NCBI RefSeq assembly: GCF_904846695.1
Contig: NZ_CAJHBR010000001.1
Coordinates: 310,001-374,000 of the forward strand
Reading direction: 5' to 3'
Length of the DNA: 64,000 bases
From: Psychrobacter urativorans
GTDB taxonomy: Bacteria; Pseudomonadota; Gammaproteobacteria; Pseudomonadales; Moraxellaceae
Shown here: one piece after another, positions 58,672 to 64,000 of the stretch
Position numbering within the stretch: the first letter of the stretch is position 1
Layout of the letters: the number at the start of each line of letters is the position of its first letter
The notes under the pieces: model-generated
The model's input: only the letters and a program-made list of their open reading frames with translations
Databases searched by the model: none
Told to the model about the DNA's origin: nothing
Translations under genes and position numbers: made by a program

Positions 58672-59475
58672 ATGAATGATGCTAAGACCTTCATAAATGA
58701 ATTTGGCGGGCTAGTCACTGATAATGGTCATGCTAGTAGCGAGATGGTCATTGAGATGGACAGTGTTAGCAAGTGGTATGGTGATTTCCAAGTGCTAACG
58801 GACTGCACTGCTCACGTTCATAAAGGCGATGTAGTAGTAGTCTGTGGCCCATCAGGCAGTGGTAAATCAACGCTTATTAAGACAGTCAATGGCTTGGAGC
58901 CTTTTCAAAAAGGCCAGATTATAGTCAACGATATCTCAGTCGGCGCCTCTAAAACTAACCTGCCTAAGCTTCGTAGTCGAGTGGGCATGGTGTTCCAACA
59001 TTTTGAACTGTTTCCGCATCTAACCATTATCGACAATCTAACTGTAGCACAAGTCAAAGTATTAGGCCGTAAAGAAGCGGAAGCCAAAAAGAAAGCCATG
59101 GCTTATTTAGATCGAGTAGGCTTGACAGTGCAAGCGGCAAAATACCCAGCGGAGCTATCGGGTGGCCAGCAGCAACGAGTAGCGATTGCTCGAGCTTTAG
59201 CGATGGATCCTATCGCTATGTTATTCGATGAGCCAACCTCAGCGCTAGATCCGGAGATGATTCAAGAAGTCCTCGATGTGATGGTGGAGTTGACTCGTGA
59301 GGGCATGACGATGATGTGTGTTACTCATGAAATGGGCTTCGCTAGCCAAGTCGCTAACCGTATTATCTTTATGGATGAAGGGCACATCGTTGAGAATTGT
59401 AGTAAAGATGAGTTCTTTGAAGGCGCAAAAAGTGAGCGTGCGCAAATGTTCTTATCTAAAATCCTCAACCATTAA
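58672..59475 (+). CDS. gltL: Glutamate/aspartate ABC importer, ATP-binding subunit
   Basis: 267 residues: Walker A GPSGSGKST near 61, Q-loop MVFQHFELFPH, signature LSGGQQQR, Walker [14 protein letters not shown], switch CVTHEMGFA. The first 25 or so residues precede the usual family start (MVIEMDSVSKWYGDFQVL), but the ATG at 58672 has GGGAGA 6 bases upstream. 136 bases after gltK. Confidence 0.94.
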   Translation: MNDAKTFINEFGGLVTDNGHASSEMVIEMDSVSKWYGDFQVLTDCTAHVHKGDVVVVCGPSGSGKSTLIKTVNGLEPFQKGQIIVNDISVGASKTNLPKLRSRVGMVFQHFELFPHLTIIDNLTVAQVKVLGRKEAEAKKKAMAYLDRVGLTVQAAKYPAELSGGQQQRVAIARALAMDPIAMLFDEPTSALDPEMIQEVLDVMVELTREGMTMMCVTHEMGFASQVANRIIFMDEGHIVENCSKDEFFEGAKSERAQMFLSKILNH

Positions 59476-59517
59476 TTAAGTAACGACTAAGCCTAATAGC
59501 CCGCTCATTATTTATAA

Positions 59518-59546
59518 CAAGCGTCTTTAATCAAGGCGCTTTTTTA
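59518..59546 (+). terminator. Terminator of the glt operon
   Basis: AGCGTCTTT pairs imperfectly with AAGGCGCT, followed by TTTTTTA; 45 bases after gltL. Confidence 0.65.
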
Positions 59547-59690
59547 TGGACGCTGGTTTTTTTCGTAGGCTCAGCGTTTACTGCTACAATAGCTAGCATC
59601 TTTTATAACCTATATTCAGAACTCACATGCAGAAATCACATTCAAAGCTAACACTCGTAACGTACAATATATAATTTATTCGGAGCTAAT

Positions 59691-60902
59691 ATGAGCGTAG
59701 AAAATTCTAATAAACCGGCAGGTATTGTCATTATTGGTGCTGGTCTAGCTGGCTGGCATGTGATCGATGCAATTCGTAGTAAGGATAAACAGATTCCTAT
59801 TACCCTTATCACTAGTGATAAGGGCGATCGCTATCATAAGCCTATGCTGACTATGGCTATTAGTCAGAAAAAGAGTGCAGCCGACTTAGTACGAGCAACA
59901 GGAGCTGAGGCAGCAATAGCGGCAGAGGTTACTTTGATGGCCAATACTGATGTCAGCGACATTGACGCAGTGAGCCAACAGTTACAGCTAGTATCTACTA
60001 ATCGCTCAGATCCAGCCAATACAGCTTATGCCACTATCAGCTATGACAAGTTAGTGTTAGCCATGGGTGCGCATCCTATTTTCCCAAAAAGCTTACCGCA
60101 AGATTTGGTATGGCACGTCAATCATATTGAGCGCTTTGGGCAGCTGCAACAAAAGCTAGCAACTGGCAGTCAGCATGTCGCAATCGTTGGTGCGGGTATG
60201 GTTGGTACTGAAATCGCTGAGGACTTACTAAAAGCGGGTCATAAGATAACTTTGATTGACTTGAATGATGCGCCATTAGCCCAGATGCTACCGGCAAAAG
60301 CGACAGCACGTATTGCTAAAGCCGTCGAATCGCAAGGTATTCAATTCCTAGGGGGTTATCTAGTGAAGAGTGTGACTCGCCACGATCAGCAGCTTGAAAT
60401 TAGCTATAAGCCGTTAGCCTCAGAGGGTGATATTGAATCACCGCAATCGTCTACGCTTATCGTCGATCATGTGATCGCTAGTACTGGTCTAGTGGTAGAC
60501 GATACTTTACCTGCTGCTGCTGGTATCGAATTCAACCCACGTACTGGTATTGTGGTTGATGCGCCAACCTTGCGTACTAATCAGGCTAATATTTATGCGA
60601 TTGGTGACTGTATGTCTATCGATGGAGTGCCTTGTCGTTATGTCGCTCCGCTGCGCGCGCAAGCGACCACTATCGCTGATGATATCTTGGGGATCAGTCA
60701 TGATGGTTATGATCATAAACCACCGATGATCCGCCTAAAAAATAAAGCCATTTCAGTGATGGTGACAGGTATACCTCGTAGCGATGGCAATTGGCAGATA
60801 ACAACTGAAACCGATGATGAGCTAGTGATGGAACTGCTTAATGATAATAATGAAGTCAGCGCAGTGGCGACTATCAAAGCGCCTGCTCCTGCTAAGGCAT
60901 AG
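59691..60902 (+). CDS. rubB: Rubredoxin-NAD(+) reductase
   Basis: 403 residues of the pyridine-nucleotide oxidoreductase fold. FAD motif IVIIGAGLAGWHVIDA near 13, RYHKPMLTMAISQKK (rubredoxin-reductase-type), NAD motif AIVGAGMVGTEIAEDLL near 165 and the second FAD motif IYAIGDCMSIDGVPCRY near 300. It passes electrons from NADH to rubredoxin, and in Acinetobacter-like bacteria this supports alkane hydroxylation. Rubredoxin and AlkB genes are not in view. Confidence 0.88.
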   Translation: MSVENSNKPAGIVIIGAGLAGWHVIDAIRSKDKQIPITLITSDKGDRYHKPMLTMAISQKKSAADLVRATGAEAAIAAEVTLMANTDVSDIDAVSQQLQLVSTNRSDPANTAYATISYDKLVLAMGAHPIFPKSLPQDLVWHVNHIERFGQLQQKLATGSQHVAIVGAGMVGTEIAEDLLKAGHKITLIDLNDAPLAQMLPAKATARIAKAVESQGIQFLGGYLVKSVTRHDQQLEISYKPLASEGDIESPQSSTLIVDHVIASTGLVVDDTLPAAAGIEFNPRTGIVVDAPTLRTNQANIYAIGDCMSIDGVPCRYVAPLRAQATTIADDILGISHDGYDHKPPMIRLKNKAISVMVTGIPRSDGNWQITTETDDELVMELLNDNNEVSAVATIKAPAPAKA

Positions 60903-60946
60903 GGGTTAATAGGCTAACTATAAAGCTATAAGCCAATTCTATTTTA

Positions 60947-60999
60947 AAAGCCAATCCTATCGGTTATAAAATTTTATAAACGGTAGGGTTGGCTTTTTT
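60947..60999 (+). terminator. Terminator of rubB
   Basis: An extended imperfect inverted repeat (AAAGCCAATCCTA with TAGGGTTGGCTTT, and an inner GTTATAAA/TTTATAAC) followed by TTTTT. Confidence 0.8.
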
Positions 61000-61000
61000 A

Positions 61001-61096
61001 GTTGCTTAGTTGCTTAGTTGCTTAGTTGCTTAGTTGCTTAGTTGCTTAGTTGCTTAGTTGCTTAGTTGCTTAGTTGCTTAGTTGCTTAGTTGATTA
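61001..61096. repeat. 8-bp tandem repeat, eleven perfect copies plus one variant
   Basis: GTTGCTTA repeated from 61001 to 61088, followed by variant GTTGATTA. It overlaps the 3' end of coaX: the last codons and stop of coaX are coded by it. Confidence 0.97.
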
Positions 61097-61812
61097 CTGT
61101 TGTCAAAATATCGTGCCAAACCGTTTAATAATAAATCATCACGCATACGTACCGAACGGCTGAGGTGTTGGGCGATCATGCGAGCGTCACCGCCAGTCAT
61201 AATGAGCTCAAAGTTCGGATGACGACGACTGATTTCATTAATAGCACCAACGATAGATAGTAGAATACCGCGATGTACGGCATCTTGGGTATTGACACCT
61301 TGAGCAATGCGATCAAAAGTACCGTTAGAGATAGTGATCTGCTTAGTCCCTGAAAACAGTGACTCACGTTGCAAGTAGATACTAGGGAAGATATAGCCGC
61401 CTAAGTGCTCGGCATGGTCAATCAAATCTATAGTTACTGCGGTACCGCACCCTATCACACATTGGCGTTTCTTTTTATCTACTGCCCCCAGCATCTGCAA
61501 CCAACGGTCGCAACCCAGTTGATGAGGATTATAAACACTGTGCATTAGCGGATGCGCAGCATCAACATTGACAAAGGCAAAGGGGATGTTTAATCGACCC
61601 AAGGTTTCTGATACTTTGCCATTTAACTCGTCACCTAGTACCGATGAGATGCCGATAAAGTCAGGAGCGTAATGCGCAAAACGGTCGGTCAGACCCATAA
61701 GCAATTCGGCTGGTGCTTGCAAGTGCTGCTTGGCATCATGTGAGACGATTTGTCCGATATCATCGGTCAGCCAATATTTAAGTCGGGTATTGCCTAGGTC
61801 AAGCCAGAGCAT
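61078..61812 (-). CDS. coaX: Type III pantothenate kinase
   Basis: 244 residues. Phosphorylates pantothenate, first step of CoA synthesis, using a type III (CoaX) fold: LWLDLGNTRLKYWLTD at the start, PHQLGCDRWLQMLGA, VIGCGTAVTIDLIDH, GGYIFPS and IMTGGDARM. Its C-terminus (SNQLSN) and stop codon are encoded in a tandem repeat array, so the reading end is set by the first repeat units and does not depend on copy number. It lies 176 bases after birA, as is common. Confidence 0.94.
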   Translation of the reverse strand: MLWLDLGNTRLKYWLTDDIGQIVSHDAKQHLQAPAELLMGLTDRFAHYAPDFIGISSVLGDELNGKVSETLGRLNIPFAFVNVDAAHPLMHSVYNPHQLGCDRWLQMLGAVDKKKRQCVIGCGTAVTIDLIDHAEHLGGYIFPSIYLQRESLFSGTKQITISNGTFDRIAQGVNTQDAVHRGILLSIVGAINEISRRHPNFELIMTGGDARMIAQHLSRSVRMRDDLLLNGLARYFDNSNQLSN

Positions 61813-61988
61813 AAGTATCCTTTTATACGCTAAATCAATTTATGAGCAACTGCAGTAAAGCAATTTATAAGCATCGGTGAACAAGCAACTACTAAGCGCT
61901 TGCAGGGCTAGATTAACTTTGTGTTTGTATCAATAATCATGCCACTTTCGACACTTTTAGCAAATTAAATCTGATGGTCATATAGCGT

Positions 61989-62993
61989 TTAATACTTGCC
62001 AATAACGTCAATACGACCAGTAAAAAGCGCGGCAAGCTTACCGTTATCTTGACGCAATTGCAAACACCCTTGAGCATCAATGCCACAAGCAGTGCCGGTT
62101 ATGATCTGAGATTGGCCATTATGTTTTTGAGTGACTTGTAAACGTAGCCCTGCTAAGGCATCCAGCGTATTAAATTGCTGCATAAAATCATTGGCAGCAG
62201 TAACTTCTACCGATGATTTTTCAATCATCACTGAGTGAAAACAGCTGATCGATGCTATTAAAGCATTAGTTATTTGCTGATAAAGGCTCGATAACTTAGG
62301 TAGAGGAGCTGCCCCTATTGGCTCCAGCTGCTGATAAATATCTTGCAAGCTTAAGGCCTGATAGCTCATACCTTCACAAGTTTGAGCAGTCAGCGTTGGT
62401 GTGGCTTGTACATTCAGACCAACACCCATGACTACTCCAACTAGTTTGCTTGCGCACCATACTGGTTCGATTAAAATACCTGCAAGCTTATTAAAATAGA
62501 TAATCTGCTGGTCAGTATTTTCACTTGTATGAGAGCTATTATTGGCATTGAGATCTGTTTGCTGGTTTATTTGATAGCCTATATTTCCCTCTGCTGGTTT
62601 ATCTGACAAAGGCGAGGTGTTATAAAAGCCTAAATCATTAGCCCATTTTACCCCGATAGGGTTCAGGCCTTGGGCATTTAGTTGCTTATTTAACTCATCG
62701 ATAACAGGCATTTTTGCTAACTCAACACCGATGATCAAGGACAACAAGCCACTGACCGGCATAGTCACTGGATGATACAGCGAAAGATAAACATTACCTA
62801 GTGGCGACTGCCAAGAGCGGCCACGTTGTCCACGCCCAGCACTCTGGGTTTCAGCAGTGAGTAAGTGCAGCTCATCGGCAGCGAGACTAGTGTTCTTGAT
62901 GGCGTCTATTAGTTCGCTATTGGTTGAAACACTACTGATAACATGGCGATGATTGAAGCTTAATAGGCTATTAGGACTATTGGTTAATGACAT
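61989..62993 (-). CDS. birA: Biotin--[acetyl-CoA-carboxylase] ligase without repressor domain
   Basis: 334 residues. The catalytic motif AGRGQRGRSWQSP (about 52-64), VGVKWANDLGF-like GVKWANDLGFYN, KLAGILIEP and VVMGVGLNVQA are present. The N-terminal winged-helix DNA-binding domain of E. coli BirA is absent: the protein begins with a polar segment and reaches the ligase domain by about residue 30. An Asn/Ser/Thr-rich insert of about 25 residues (NANNSSHTSENTDQQ) interrupts the central domain. It biotinylates BCCP but should not repress bio genes itself. Confidence 0.93.
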   Translation of the reverse strand: MSLTNSPNSLLSFNHRHVISSVSTNSELIDAIKNTSLAADELHLLTAETQSAGRGQRGRSWQSPLGNVYLSLYHPVTMPVSGLLSLIIGVELAKMPVIDELNKQLNAQGLNPIGVKWANDLGFYNTSPLSDKPAEGNIGYQINQQTDLNANNSSHTSENTDQQIIYFNKLAGILIEPVWCASKLVGVVMGVGLNVQATPTLTAQTCEGMSYQALSLQDIYQQLEPIGAAPLPKLSSLYQQITNALIASISCFHSVMIEKSSVEVTAANDFMQQFNTLDALAGLRLQVTQKHNGQSQIITGTACGIDAQGCLQLRQDNGKLAALFTGRIDVIGKY

Positions 62994-63182
62994 AAGTTTA
63001 GTCGATGTGGTTATTAAAATCTTTGTTATACTTAGGCGTGTTATCCGTTAATTCCTCAGCTTACAAATAAGGTAAGTGATGAGAAATCCTAACTGATGAT
63101 TGCTAGTGTTGATGCTAATAGTCATAGTGCCACTGACATGCTAACTATTATGATATAAAAATAAGCTCGATAAAAGGTCAAT

Positions 63183-63992
63183 TTGATGATGTTATACGTA
63201 TGGTTTGTCATTGCAGGTGCATTCGCAGGAGTTTGTGCTGGATTGTTCGGGGTGGGTGGCGGCATGATTATTGTGCCAGCTTTAGTATGGATTTTTACGG
63301 CTTACCATTTTCCTGCTGAAGTCGTTACTCATTTGGCGATTGGTACTTCACTAGCGACTATTGTTATTACCTCAATTAGCTCTATGACCGCCCATAATAA
63401 ACGTGGCGGCGTGCGCTGGGATATTTGGCGCAAGATGGGGCTAGGTTTGGTAATTGGTAGCTTAATAGGAGCAGCAGTGGCAGAGTCGATTGATGGGCAA
63501 GCCTTAAAAGCTATCATTGGTGGCGGTGCCTTATTAGTAGCTATAAAAATGCTGTTCTTCTCTAATAAAGAACAATTGGGCAAACCTTTACCTTCGACTG
63601 GGGTGCAATTCGGTGCTGGTACAGGTATTGGCTTAGCGTCCTCTATTTTCGGTATTGGTGGTGGTAGTTTGACGGTGCCATTCTTAAACTGGGCAGGGCT
63701 GACTATGAAGCAGTCCGTAGGGACAGCTGCTGCTTGCGGTTTGCCGATCGCAATTGCGGGAGCATTAGGCTTTGCTTGGTTCGGTCAGAACGTAGAAAAC
63801 TTACCAGAGGGTACTATCGGCTTCGTGCATATCAGCGGCTTCTTATGTATTTCGGTTATCAGTTTTATTATGGCCAAAGTAGGCGCAAAACTGGCTTATA
63901 AACTACCAGCGTTAATGCTAAAACGTGCTTTTGGTGTGTTGTTAGTGTTTGCAGGTGGTCAGTTATTGTTGAGTGGTCTTGGGATGATTTAG
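63183..63992 (+). CDS. TauE/SafE family anion permease
   Basis: 269 residues with about eight helices in two inverted repeats, each beginning with a Gly-rich motif: GVCAGLFGVGGGMIIVPALV near 17 and GIGLASSIFGIGGGSLTVP near 147. This is the signature of sulfite/sulfonate exporters and related permeases. Substrate unknown. ATGATG gives two starts; AAAGG is upstream. The gene ends 8 bases before the right edge. Confidence 0.9.
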   Translation: MMMLYVWFVIAGAFAGVCAGLFGVGGGMIIVPALVWIFTAYHFPAEVVTHLAIGTSLATIVITSISSMTAHNKRGGVRWDIWRKMGLGLVIGSLIGAAVAESIDGQALKAIIGGGALLVAIKMLFFSNKEQLGKPLPSTGVQFGAGTGIGLASSIFGIGGGSLTVPFLNWAGLTMKQSVGTAAACGLPIAIAGALGFAWFGQNVENLPEGTIGFVHISGFLCISVISFIMAKVGAKLAYKLPALMLKRAFGVLLVFAGGQLLLSGLGMI

Positions 63993-64000
63993 AATGGCAT

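Noticed and set aside
61001..61096. Repeat array as CRISPR
   Set aside because: Units are contiguous 8-mers without spacers and no cas genes are near.

Overview
This window looks like an ordinary chromosomal stretch from a gammaproteobacterium of the Moraxellaceae, most likely Psychrobacter. This is an inference from AT-rich intergenic DNA, two tandem monomeric NADP isocitrate dehydrogenases, a rubredoxin reductase, many TTG/GTG starts with good Shine-Dalgarno sites, and short tandem repeats scattered through the region. I see no rRNA, tRNA, CRISPR array or prophage. About 57 protein genes are supported, the first of them cut by the left edge.

Layout. 1-6650: a partial CNNM/CorC-type membrane protein, glutamine-dependent NAD synthetase (nadE), an AI-2E-family permease, pdxB and epmA. 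6870-11300 (minus): a YaiI-like protein, purK, purE, a metallophosphatase and a rhomboid protease. 11300-12540 is the longest gene-free stretch, followed by an inner-membrane-anchored OmpA-domain protein, nagZ, prc, a SlyD-type isomerase and an M61 peptidase. 21880-29600 (minus): a twin-DUF305 lipoprotein, rluE, two tandem icd genes and a small lipoprotein with a disturbed start. 29700-34000: a FemAB-like acetyltransferase, ubiC, an SH3-domain protein and glyA. 34180-36123: two orphan genes between a hairpin repeat and a 169-bp MITE. 36200-41230: a class I amidotransferase, a cold-shock/RNase toxin-like protein with barstar, proA and two small proteins.

41434-47369 encodes a polar amino acid ABC importer with one ATPase, three paralogous binding lipoproteins and two permeases. 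56056-59475 encodes a second importer of the GltIJKL glutamate/aspartate type. Between them are a DUF5706 (Pycsar-effector-like)/DUF3616 membrane protein with a secreted DUF3616 paralogue, a FAH-family hydrolase, a lipase-like hydrolase, a repeat-bearing lipoprotein and hslO. The right end has rubredoxin reductase, coaX, birA and a TauE/SafE permease.

The two best candidates for undescribed biology are (1) 47535-50598, a PycTM-like transmembrane module fused to a probable periplasmic beta-propeller, beside a secreted copy of the same propeller and with no nucleotide cyclase next to it; and (2) 37185-38313, an N-terminal cold-shock domain joined by a Ser-Asn repeat and one membrane helix to an RNase Sa/barnase-like domain, with a coupled barstar gene. 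Tandem repeats of 6, 8, 17, 19 and 26 bp recur, several at gene ends.
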